In this document: positions 1 to 6,826 of the stretch, one piece after another
Layout: each line of letters begins with the position of its first letter
How positions within the stretch are numbered: position 1 is the first letter of the stretch
Assembly (NCBI RefSeq): GCF_018304965.1
Contig: NZ_JAGQED010000025.1
Span: forward strand, 1-64,000
Origin: Collimonas antrihumi
GTDB taxonomy: Bacteria > Pseudomonadota > Gammaproteobacteria > Burkholderiales > Burkholderiaceae_D
DNA length: 64,000 nucleotides
Direction of reading: 5' to 3'
Position numbers and translations under genes: made by a program
The notes under the pieces: model-generated
What the model saw: only the letters and a program-made list of their open reading frames with translations
What the model was told of the DNA's origin: nothing
The model's database searches: none

Positions 1-48
1 CAGCAGCCGCTCACGCCATACCGCGCTACGCTCTTGTGCATTCTCCAT
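1..48 (-). CDS. IS66-type accessory protein TnpA, N-terminus only (partial at window edge)
   Basis: A reading frame starts with ATG at 48 behind a good ribosome site (AGGAGA, 6 bases upstream) and runs off the left edge. Only 16 residues are visible, MENAQERSAVWRERLL. This opening resembles the small TnpA accessory protein of IS66-family elements, whose N-termini often contain a W-x-x-x-L helix. The call leans on that short similarity and on the terminal-repeat-like sequence about 80 bp upstream. It could be another small DNA-binding protein. Confidence 0.4.
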   Translation of the reverse strand, partial: MENAQERSAVWRERLL

Positions 49-127
49 ACGACTTCTCCTCTTCGAAAAAGTCCGATTCTCGGCCGATCGATTCAGCAGC
101 GGAAGGTGGGTAGGAAAGAGCGATTAC
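1..127 (-). mobile_element. Left end of a probable IS66-family element inserted into IS21-type istA
   Basis: Similarity of the istA frame to IS21 transposases stops near base 130. At 127, read leftwards, the sequence begins GTAATCGCTC, which resembles IS66-family ends (these typically start GTAAGCG). The first gene-like start lies about 80 bp inside, the usual layout of IS66 elements. The rest of the element would lie left of the window. The exact boundary is inferred because the second end cannot be seen. Confidence 0.4.
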
Positions 128-469
128 GTCAGTTTGACCCGCCCGCCATACCCTCGCGAACGCCGCGACCCTGTCATAAGACCCCTCAAAACCCAATTCC
201 TTCAGGTCTTCATGGATCTGCTTCAATGTACGTCGTTGCTTGCGTGATTTGGCCGCCTCAGTCTTTAGCAACGCCGATAACTGAAACGCATATTTGTCGA
301 TTGCACTGGGCGAACGCCGCTCTGCGTAGGACGGCTCTGTAATTTCGGTACGCAGATAGCGCCGGACAGTGTTTCTGGAGATGCCAAGACGTCTGGCGAT
401 CTCTCTTAAGGGGACCTGGTCGCGAATGTGCCAGCGTCGAATAATGCCTAGTAATGCCACGTCGATCAC
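128..469 (-). pseudogene. istA: IstA transposase, truncated (IS21 family)
   Basis: The frame opens with GTG at 469 (AGGGGATTG ribosome site). It has a helix-turn-helix at about residues 18-40, containing REIARRLGISRNTVRRYL, the standard N-terminus of IS21 IstA. The expected sequence continues to WRAGQTD at about residue 113 and then becomes unrelated. The open frame itself runs to 26, but those last residues come from the inserted DNA. The catalytic DDE core and the IstB ATPase gene are absent, so the remnant cannot transpose by itself. Confidence 0.75.
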
Positions 470-513
470 TCCAATCCCCTACTCAATGTTGTGAGCAGGA
501 TTGTGTCTTAAAC

Positions 514-571
514 GTGGGTCAGTTTCGTGTGCAAATTATGCGGCAAAGTGGGTCAATTTTGGATGCAAATC
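514..571. repeat. IS21-type terminal repeats (two copies)
   Basis: Two imperfect direct repeats at 514-537 and 548-571 begin GTGGGTCA and share a GCAAAT block, 34 bp apart. In IS21-like elements such repeats are transposase binding sites at the element end. Here they lie between istA and the element border at about 575. Confidence 0.6.
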
Positions 572-581
572 AACAGATTGA

Positions 582-1250
582 CGCAAAGATGCGCCGGTCA
601 GGGCCAATCGTGAAATAGCGCTTTTCAGCCACGTCTGGAATTTCGCCCGCGACCAGGGGCTTACGAACAATTCGAACCCATGCAGAGGAGTGAAGAAGTT
701 CAAGGAAGCAGGACGCAACATCTACATCGAAGACGATATCTACAAGATGCTGTGGAAAGCCGCTGAACTGCCTTTGCGCGACGCCCTGGACATCGCATAT
801 CTCACCGGCCAACGCCCCGCAGACGTGCGCAAGCTATAAAGAGCCGACATTAAAGATGGTGCGCTTCGCATCAAGCAGAACAAAGGTGACAAGAAACTGC
901 GTATTGCCCTGGAGGGTGACCTCGGGGTTATTATCAAACGACTCAGCAGCCGCAAAGTCATGGGTATGATGTTGATAAACAATGCCGAAGGCAAACCGAT
1001 GACATATTCTATGATGCGAGGATCGTTTGACCGCGCCAGAGATGCCGCCGTGTTGAAAAATCCACTTCGAGAAAAGGAAATAAGGGCATGCCAGTTCCGC
1101 GATCTGCGAGCGAAGGCAGGCACAGATACGGAAGAAAGTGGCGGAATGGAAAAGGCTCAGGCTCAGCTTCAGCTCGGACACACCACGCCGGCAATGACAG
1201 CTCACTATGTCCGGAACCGTCTTGGCAAGCTCGTCAAGCCTACAAAATAG
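582..1250 (+). pseudogene. Phage-type tyrosine integrase, 5'-truncated and with an in-frame stop
   Basis: One frame reads through 582-1250 with a single TAA at 837-839. It encodes most of the core-binding and catalytic domains of a tyrosine recombinase. The first catalytic Arg sits in LTGQRPADV, just before the stop. The second box reads FRDLRAK, with Arg where His is usual. The C-terminal LGHTTPAMTAHYV box supplies His and the Tyr nucleophile. The N-terminal arm-binding domain is missing because the IS21 end lies at 575. Position next to a tRNA fragment fits an integrase of a tRNA-targeting island. It must be inactive unless the stop is suppressed. Confidence 0.85.
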
Positions 1251-1256
1251 CCAATT

Positions 1257-1369
1257 TTCCGCTCCGCAAAAGAATGTTGACCCGCGCTGTTATTGGGTTT
1301 CCAGCTTGCCGATTTTACGCAATTGCGGAGCGGAATTCAGCCTAAATGGTTGATTTATATGAATTCCGC
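1257..1369. repeat. Nested inverted repeats between integrase gene and attachment site
   Basis: TTCCGCTCCGCAA at 1257-1269 is repeated as its perfect inverse at 1323-1335. The second arm shares GCGGAATTCA (1330-1339) with an inverse copy TGAATTCCGC at 1360-1369. So three arms of one motif lie in about 110 bp of otherwise empty DNA between int and the tRNA fragment. Such arrays are common as integrase or excisionase arm sites, or as a phage terminator. There is no T-run after the arms. Confidence 0.55.
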
Positions 1370-1373
1370 GTCA

Positions 1374-1430
1374 GACTTAAAATCTCTCGCTCGTAAGGGT
1401 GTGCCGGTTCAAGTCCGGCCTCGGGCACCA
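1374..1430 (+). other. 3' fragment of tRNA-Leu(UAA): attachment-site scar
   Basis: The stretch contains the anticodon loop CTTAAAA, a long variable arm, the T-arm GCCGGTTCAAGTCCGGC and an acceptor 3' strand ending CGGGCACCA. That is the 3' half of a class II tRNA-Leu with anticodon UAA. The 5' half (acceptor 5' strand and D-arm) is absent: the bases upstream belong to the integrase region. A tRNA 3' end without its 5' half beside an integrase gene is the classic distal att site of an integrated element. The intact tRNA should lie left of the window. Confidence 0.8.
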
Positions 1431-1456
1431 CACTACATTGCAGTAAATGCAAATAA

Positions 1457-1498
1457 AACGCCGCAAACCAGGTAAATACAAGGTTTGCGGCGTTTTTT
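1457..1498 (+). terminator. Rho-independent terminator of the original tRNA-Leu locus
   Basis: A 13-bp perfect stem (AACGCCGCAAACC / GGTTTGCGGCGTT) with a 12-nt loop is followed by a run of T. It lies 27 bp after the CCA end, where the chromosomal tRNA terminator would be. This shows that the right flank is ancestral chromosome. Confidence 0.85.
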
Positions 1499-1570
1499 CA
1501 TTAATGGCTGCCTTGCCTGCGTACCTTGTTCGGCAGCCGGCTGAGTCGCAGAGCAGAGCTGTTAAACAGA

Positions 1571-2104
1571 CTAGCTTGCGAAATGTAATTCAGAGGTAGC
1601 GACCGCTGTGATTTTCGGGCCGAAACTGTCGATGTGAGGCAGCGTCGCATTTTCGTGCGCCCGTATCTGCAATCCGGTCGCATGCGGCTTGTCGTGTGTA
1701 GTGTGGGCATCGGATACCAGCATCACCGGATAGCCCAGTGCGGCGGCGCGGCGGGTGGTGGTGTCGACGCAGAATTCCGAAGCGTAGCCGCAGATCACGA
1801 CTTGTTCGGTGTGCCATGAAGCAAGCAATGCCTCGAGCTCGGTGCGGAGGAACGAGTCAGGCGTGTTCTTGCGTAGTTTTACGTCGCCTTCCTTTACCTG
1901 CAATCCGCGCTGGAGTTGCCAGTCTGCGGAGTTGTATTCGATATCGCTGGCTTCATGCTGGATGAAAATTACAGGAACCTCCGCAGCGCGGGCTTTGGCC
2001 GTCAAGGTGTTGATGCGTTCTATGACTGCTTCGGCTTCGAACGGGCGCGGTGTTTGATCAAATAAGCCGTGCTGGACATCGATGACGAGGAGAGCGGTTT
2101 TCAT
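1571..2104 (-). CDS. Isochorismatase-like cysteine hydrolase
   Basis: A 177-residue cytoplasmic hydrolase of the isochorismatase/nicotinamidase superfamily. The catalytic triad of the family is in place: Asp9 in LLVIDVQ, Lys79 in RKNTPDSF, and Cys112 in SEFCVDTT, preceded by the cis-peptide region VICGYASE. Members hydrolyse amides or enol ethers such as nicotinamide, ureidoacrylate or isochorismate; the substrate cannot be told from sequence. It is the first intact chromosomal gene right of the att scar, stands alone and points towards the tRNA terminator. Confidence 0.85.
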   Translation of the reverse strand: MKTALLVIDVQHGLFDQTPRPFEAEAVIERINTLTAKARAAEVPVIFIQHEASDIEYNSADWQLQRGLQVKEGDVKLRKNTPDSFLRTELEALLASWHTEQVVICGYASEFCVDTTTRRAAALGYPVMLVSDAHTTHDKPHATGLQIRAHENATLPHIDSFGPKITAVATSELHFAS

Positions 2105-2409
2105 GGGTTCCTGCAGAGGAAGGGGGCATGGATCGGGCCAGGTTGCAAGAAAGTAATAATAGCAAAAGCAACAGCAATTCGGGCATTAATACATGTTGTT
2201 GTATTTAAAATGTATCCCCAAGAAAACAATTTCTACAAATAAACAAAAATACGGAAATGTTGCAATAAACGCGAGCATAATAAATTGCACAAATGAAATT
2301 AAAAGAGATTCTTTTCTTAATACTGATGCGCGACTGAGTATGTGAATGCAGCAAGCCGATATGCCGGTCATGGCCGGATTGAAGTTAGTGCACATATGGG
2401 GGAGACGTT
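2105..2409. other. Intergenic region, AT-rich, upstream of the autotransporter gene
   Basis: A visibly A/T-rich spacer between two divergent genes with long A and T runs around 2200-2330. It probably carries the promoters for both neighbours, but no clear -35/-10 pair or operator stands out. A hydrophobic 69-codon frame on the minus strand (2186-2395) has no family resemblance and is probably chance. Confidence 0.5.
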
Positions 2410-5304
2410 ATGGGCAAAGAATTGTCTCGTCGGGGATCCTTATCGATTATCTCTGTTGCTGTATTAGTAATTATTTCAGGTTGTGGCGGCGGCGGAGGCG
2501 GTAGCAGCAATCCGAATCCCCCGGCAACGCAGGTCCCAAGCACGCCACCTGCTACCGATACGCCACCGGTTTTAACCACGCCACCTGCCAGCGGCAGCGG
2601 CAGCGCGACAGCAACCGCGCCGCCGGTCGTGACGCCGCCACCGACGATGTTGAACGTGCTGGATCCCAGCAATGTCAAGGCTGCTCGCAGCCAGGGCTTG
2701 ACCGGGGCCGGTGTCACGGTCGGCATAATCGATACCGATTTCGATACCGGCGATCCCCAGCTGGCCGGACGCATCGGCAAGACGGTCTACAGCGCCGGCG
2801 GTGCCAACGGCAATATGCACGGCACGGAAGTGGCTGAGGTCCTGGCGGGGAGTATGTCAGGTGTCGCTCCCGACGCGTTCTTGCAGGCCGCCGCCGCCGG
2901 TGCTGCCGACAACAGTTTGCTGCTCAATAACCAGATATACCAGGATCTGTTTGCCAAGGGCGCGCGGATTTACAATCAATCCAACGGAATCAGCACAGCC
3001 GGTGCGTCAGTCGGCCTGGAGCTTGCGCTGCACAGCTTGTACCAGCCTTATGTGGCCCGGCAGGGGTTGTTCATCTGGTCCACCGGTAACGACGGTGCGG
3101 CGCAGCCGAATCTGACTGCCAGCCTGCCGAACTTGTTCTCCGACCTGCAAAGCGGCTGGCTGGCGGTGACAGCGGTCAATGCCGCCGGCGGCGGCAACGG
3201 CTATGCCATTAGCGACACGGTGCCGGGCGTCATTTCAAGCTACGCCAATCGCTGCGGCGTCGCAGCCAACTGGTGCCTGGCGGCGGCCGGCGATTTCATC
3301 TCGGGCACTAGCGGCACGCGCGTCTTCGGTACTTCGTTTGCCGCACCGGCGGTGAGCGGTGCGGCCGCCCTGGTGCAGCAAGCCTATCCCTGGATGAATG
3401 CCGACCTGATCCGCCAAACCATTCTCTCGACGGCCACCGACATGCACGATCCCGCCACCTACGGCTGGGGACTGCTCAATGCCAGCAAGGCGGTCAATGG
3501 CCCGGCGCTATTTGATCAACGGCTGGCGCTCGGGCCGAACGTGAATGTCCAGTTCGATAACGCCAGTTCGGTGTTCAAGAACGATATTGGCGGCGATGCC
3601 GGCTTGAACAAGAGCGGCAGCGGCCAATTGACCTTGGCCGGCAATAATACCTACACGGGTGCCAGCAATATCCTCGGCGGCCGCCTGAATATCACCGGGG
3701 CGGTGGCTTCCGGCGTCAATGTCGGTGCATCCGGCCAGCTGGGCGGCGACGGCGGCCGCATCCATGGCAATGTCAACAATAGCGGCCGGGTCAACAACAG
3801 CGGCGCCGGCTTGACCATCGACGGCAATTACGTTGCGGTGCCGACGGCGGTGCTGGCCAATCAGCTCAATACCACCTTGACGGTGGGCGGCGCGGCGATA
3901 CTGGGCAATTCGCACCTGATCGCCACCACCCCGGGCGGCAGCCAGGATCCTTCGGGTTATGTCACGCAGCAGGCCGGCATCACCGGCAAGGTGCTGACCG
4001 CTGCCGGCGGCGTCAGCGGTCAGTTCAAGGACCTCAGCTTCGAGGCCGATGGCGTCAGCTTCGTGCCGGGGGTGTTTATTGCGGCGACCTTGTCGTACCA
4101 GGCGCAGCAAGTCGATCTGCAGATCAGCCGCACCAATGTGGTCAGCATGGCGGCTGCGGCGTTTGGCAACGATCCTACCCGCCGCAGTGCGGCGGCCAAC
4201 TTGGAGGCCGGCCTGCAGGCGGCGGATCAGATGGTCGCCAGCGGCAATGTGAGCGGCGTCAACGGCGCGTTCCTGGCCAGTGCGGCGGCGGTGCAGAAGA
4301 GCGCCAGCGTGGCGGTGGCGGGGCAGGTGCTGGATAGCTTGTCGGGCCAGATCCATGCTTCGGCCCAGGCGCTGACGTTCCAGCAATCGCAGGCGCTGAA
4401 TCGCGATCTGGGCAATCGGCTGGCGGCCCTGGGGAGCCAGACTGAGGGACAAGACGGCACCGGCTTGTGGGTCAGCGCCATCGGCGCTTCGGGCAAGCTG
4501 AGCGAGAGCGGTTATGCCACTGGCGATACCTCGCTGTGGGGTGGCCAGTTCGGGATTGATACCCACCTTGGTCCGGGCACGATCGTCGGTGCGGCGCTGG
4601 CGTATGCCGACAGCAAGGCCAGCTTTGACCGGCTGGGCGGCCAGTCCAAGGGGCGCAATACCGGCGTTTCCCTGTATGGCCGCCATGCGTTTGGCGAGTT
4701 TGCCGGTGGCGGCTGGTACGTATCGGGCCGGGCCGGCGTGGCCGGCATCGACAGCACGGTGACGCGTACGGCGGTGATCGGCAATACGGAGCAACACCTG
4801 GGGGCGGGACACAGCGATAGCCTGTGGTCGGCTTATGCGGAGAGCGGTTATGTGTTGCCCTTGTCAGGCAACTCCCGGCTGACACCCTACGCCGGACTGA
4901 CTTACGATCACCTCAAGCGCGGCGGCTTTATGGAAAACGGCGGGGTGTTCGGATTGACGGCAGACAGCCAGGCGTATCGACAAACAGCGGGTTTGCTGGG
5001 CCTGCGCGGCGACAGCAGTTTCCAGTGGTCGGGAGGTTTGAGCGTGGTGCAGGCCTACGCGGCCTGGCAGCATGCGTTCACGGCGGGTAGCCTGGATTTC
5101 GCTGCGGCGTATGTGGGTGCGCCGGCGGCAGCATTCACGGTGCAGGGGATCGGCTTGCCGCGCAATTCCGGCTGGGCCGGGTTGAGTTTGAATACGGCGG
5201 TGGACAAGCGCTGGGGCTGGTATCTCAACTACGATGCGCAGCTGGGCAGCGGCGGCTTGCGTAACAATGTGCTGTCGCTGGGGCTGCGCTTTAAACTCGA
5301 TTGA
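2410..5304 (+). CDS. Subtilisin-like (S8) autotransporter serine protease, lipoprotein type
   Basis: A 964-residue surface protease. Residues 1-25 form a lipoprotein signal ending in ISGC (lipidated Cys25), followed by a poly-Gly stretch and a Pro/Thr-rich linker to about 80. The S8 domain spans about 85-360 with the triad Asp108 (VGIIDTD), His137 (NMHGTE) and Ser309 (FGTSFAAP). An autotransporter-associated beta-strand repeat lies near 400 (SGSGQLTLAGNNTYTGASNI). The last 280 or so residues are the 12-strand beta-barrel, ending LGLRFKLD. This is the architecture of Bordetella SphB1 and Neisseria NalP, which mature other secreted proteins at the surface. A comparable role is inferred. Ribosome site GGGGGAGACGTT precedes the ATG. 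Confidence 0.9.
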   Translation: MGKELSRRGSLSIISVAVLVIISGCGGGGGGSSNPNPPATQVPSTPPATDTPPVLTTPPASGSGSATATAPPVVTPPPTMLNVLDPSNVKAARSQGLTGAGVTVGIIDTDFDTGDPQLAGRIGKTVYSAGGANGNMHGTEVAEVLAGSMSGVAPDAFLQAAAAGAADNSLLLNNQIYQDLFAKGARIYNQSNGISTAGASVGLELALHSLYQPYVARQGLFIWSTGNDGAAQPNLTASLPNLFSDLQSGWLAVTAVNAAGGGNGYAISDTVPGVISSYANRCGVAANWCLAAAGDFISGTSGTRVFGTSFAAPAVSGAAALVQQAYPWMNADLIRQTILSTATDMHDPATYGWGLLNASKAVNGPALFDQRLALGPNVNVQFDNASSVFKNDIGGDAGLNKSGSGQLTLAGNNTYTGASNILGGRLNITGAVASGVNVGASGQLGGDGGRIHGNVNNSGRVNNSGAGLTIDGNYVAVPTAVLANQLNTTLTVGGAAILGNSHLIATTPGGSQDPSGYVTQQAGITGKVLTAAGGVSGQFKDLSFEADGVSFVPGVFIAATLSYQAQQVDLQISRTNVVSMAAAAFGNDPTRRSAAANLEAGLQAADQMVASGNVSGVNGAFLASAAAVQKSASVAVAGQVLDSLSGQIHASAQALTFQQSQALNRDLGNRLAALGSQTEGQDGTGLWVSAIGASGKLSESGYATGDTSLWGGQFGIDTHLGPGTIVGAALAYADSKASFDRLGGQSKGRNTGVSLYGRHAFGEFAGGGWYVSGRAGVAGIDSTVTRTAVIGNTEQHLGAGHSDSLWSAYAESGYVLPLSGNSRLTPYAGLTYDHLKRGGFMENGGVFGLTADSQAYRQTAGLLGLRGDSSFQWSGGLSVVQAYAAWQHAFTAGSLDFAAAYVGAPAAAFTVQGIGLPRNSGWAGLSLNTAVDKRWGWYLNYDAQLGSGGLRNNVLSLGLRFKLD

Positions 5305-5538
5305 TTACATTTCGCTGCCGGCTGGCTGCGCGGGTGTTTGCACTTCCGGCGCCATTGCCGGGCTGGTTTTCATGATGCGTTTCTTGCCCATCAGGCCCAG
5401 ATCCGCACCGGTAATGCCATACTCGTTCATCTTGGCTTTGATTTCGGTGATGACGTCAGCGATTTCAGCTTGACGCAGTTCCTCTGCCTGTTTTCTCAAT
5501 TGTTCGATTTGTGCTTGCAGCTCTTTGTAGGTCGTCAT
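5305..5538 (-). CDS. H-NS-like protein lacking the DNA-binding domain
   Basis: The 77-residue product starts MTTYKELQAQIEQLRKQ and is the coiled-coil oligomerisation half of beta-proteobacterial H-NS/Bv3F-type proteins (residues 1-50). After GADLGLMGKKR the usual C-terminal domain (YRHP...W.GRGR.P.W) is missing. It is replaced by a short Pro/Ala tail ending PAGSEM. The start at 5538 has an AGAAAG ribosome site; the frame continues upstream but without family similarity. It is convergent with the autotransporter, the stops being adjacent. By analogy with H-NST-type proteins it may poison or tune full-length H-NS. That role is inferred. Confidence 0.8.
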   Translation of the reverse strand: MTTYKELQAQIEQLRKQAEELRQAEIADVITEIKAKMNEYGITGADLGLMGKKRIMKTSPAMAPEVQTPAQPAGSEM

Positions 5539-5802
5539 TTCTGGTGCTTTCTTTCTGCGTTTGGGACGGGCAAGTATACCGTAACCACGTAACGAGATGA
5601 ATGTGTCCTTGCCGCCGTTTTGCCGCAGATCCGGCTTGCCGTTGATACTGTGCATAGATACATGTTGTTGCAAACCTTACCGATTTGTAGTTACCCTTTT
5701 TATTGCTCAAACTATATTGAATACAGGAATGTGGTTTGTGCTGTCGTTGTGGCGTTGTCTTGGCGGTAAGCAAAGCAAACGCCGGAAGTAAAAGGTGTTG
5801 CC

Positions 5803-6228
5803 ATGAAGAGGTTCTCAGTTTTATGGTTTGCGGTAGCCGCGTTGATGTTGAGCGCCGCCAGCGATTTTGCGGTTGCGCAAAATCACGGGTTTCAGGGACA
5901 CGGGGGCTTTCATGGCAACGCCAGCGGCATGCATCATGACGGCATGAACCGCGGCGGCATGAACCATGGCGGTGGAATGGAAGCTCGCCATGGCTTTCAT
6001 CGGTTTCACGATTTCCATGGCCGCACCAGGATAATCATAGGCGGCCCTTTTTTCTGGCCGCCAATCTACTATGATCCCGCTTTCTATCCTGGTCCGGCGT
6101 CATTGATGTATGTACCGCCAGGCGCTGATTTCAGTTACTACTGTAACGATCCGGTCGGCTATTATCCGGATGTGCCGAGTTGTCCTGGCGGCTGGTTGCG
6201 AGTGGTTCCCGGCGACGCGCCTTACTAA
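5803..6228 (+). CDS. His/Gly-rich exported protein of unknown function
   Basis: A 141-residue protein with a clear signal peptide (cleavage near residue 25, AVAQ). A His/Gly/Met-rich stretch (about 27-75, with repeated GMN-GG and HGFH elements) follows. The C-terminal part is Tyr/Pro-rich, containing FFWPPIYYDP and two Cys (SYYCNDP, PSCPGG). Similar proteins with His-Gly segments and a Y-P-rich tail are frequent in beta-proteobacteria and carry no known function. Metal binding by the His cluster is plausible but unproven. The gene is monocistronic, with a terminator just after it. Confidence 0.75.
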   Translation: MKRFSVLWFAVAALMLSAASDFAVAQNHGFQGHGGFHGNASGMHHDGMNRGGMNHGGGMEARHGFHRFHDFHGRTRIIIGGPFFWPPIYYDPAFYPGPASLMYVPPGADFSYYCNDPVGYYPDVPSCPGGWLRVVPGDAPY

Positions 6229-6246
6229 TCAGACTCAGCCCGTGCA

Positions 6247-6283
6247 AAAACGCTACCCAATTCAAATTGGGTAGCGTTTTTTT
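6247..6283 (+). terminator. Rho-independent terminator after the His/Gly-rich protein gene
   Basis: A near-perfect stem (AAAACGCTACCCAATT with its inverse ending at 6280) and a T-run of seven lie 19 bp after the stop codon. An A-run on the other strand makes it potentially bidirectional. Confidence 0.85.
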
Positions 6284-6398
6284 ACGCATGTCGTGGCCGC
6301 AGGGTGCGAGCAAAATTTTGCCAGGCATCTTGCTGCCAATTAACATGGCGCGTACCATGACGTGAAAGTCCATTCAACTTCCTATCCCGGAGACATGC

Positions 6399-6713
6399 AT
6401 GTCCATTCATATGATTGAAGCGGTTCGTTTTAACGTAGCTGGCGACCGGGTCGAAGAAGTGCGTTGGGGACGGGCAAAGCCCAAGGATGACGGTTCTATC
6501 GGCTGGGAGCACAAAACCTCGGAACAGGATGTCAGCCTGGTGGTTGACGCGCTGCATTTCGGCGATGAGGTTGCCACCGCATTTTCAGTTGATGGAAGAA
6601 TCGTGCGCGGCCCCAGCATCGCGCTGGTGATTTACGAGCACGGGATCGAGGGTATCGGCATGGCTGAATCAGAAGTATCCGGGCGCACGCTGGCAGATTT
6701 GCCGCGATTTTGA
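6399..6713 (+). CDS. Small conserved-looking cytoplasmic protein, function unknown
   Basis: The 104-residue product (MSIHMIEAVRFNVAGDRVEEVRWGR...) has no signal peptide or membrane segment. It is mildly acidic, with regularly alternating hydrophobic residues suggesting a beta-rich fold. The start at 6399 has a GGAGA ribosome site 5 bases away. A second ATG 12 bases on is possible. I do not recognise a named family. It is flanked by a terminator upstream and by the diguanylate cyclase gene downstream. Confidence 0.65.
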   Translation: MSIHMIEAVRFNVAGDRVEEVRWGRAKPKDDGSIGWEHKTSEQDVSLVVDALHFGDEVATAFSVDGRIVRGPSIALVIYEHGIEGIGMAESEVSGRTLADLPRF

Positions 6714-6721
6714 GCCGGATT

Positions 6722-6760
6722 GAATCTGCCATCCGAATCTGCCATCCGAATCTATAATCC
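6722..6760. repeat. Three tandem 13-bp repeats upstream of a diguanylate cyclase gene
   Basis: GAATCTGCCATCC occurs twice in perfect tandem (6722-6734, 6735-6747) and a third time with changes (GAATCTATAATCC, 6748-6760). The array ends 66 bp before the ATG at 6827, so it lies in the promoter zone. The third copy contains TATAATCC, which could double as a -10 element. Confidence 0.6.
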
Positions 6761-6826
6761 ATTAACATCCGCTGACTCCGGCCTTTCTTCAAGCAACCGG
6801 CTAACGATTTTCTGTATTATTGCCCA

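Larger units (their letters stand above)
128..575 (-). mobile_element. IS21-family element, 5' remnant
   Basis: The remnant contains the N-terminal third of istA and the outer end of the element. The end is recognised by two copies of an imperfect 24-bp repeat (514-537 and 548-571, each starting GTGGGTCA), the multiple terminal repeat arrangement typical of IS21 relatives. The outermost bases, read inward on the minus strand, are TGTTGATTTGCATCC, fitting the TG...CA ends of this family. The element sits directly against a phage-type integrase whose N-terminus is missing. Confidence 0.65.

Noticed and set aside
2186-2395. A 69-codon hydrophobic frame upstream of the autotransporter
   Set aside because: It lies in AT-rich promoter DNA, without ribosome site or family similarity.
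3508-4812. A 434-codon open frame on the minus strand
   Set aside because: It lies inside the autotransporter gene and arises from the high GC third-position pattern; its translation has no domain character.
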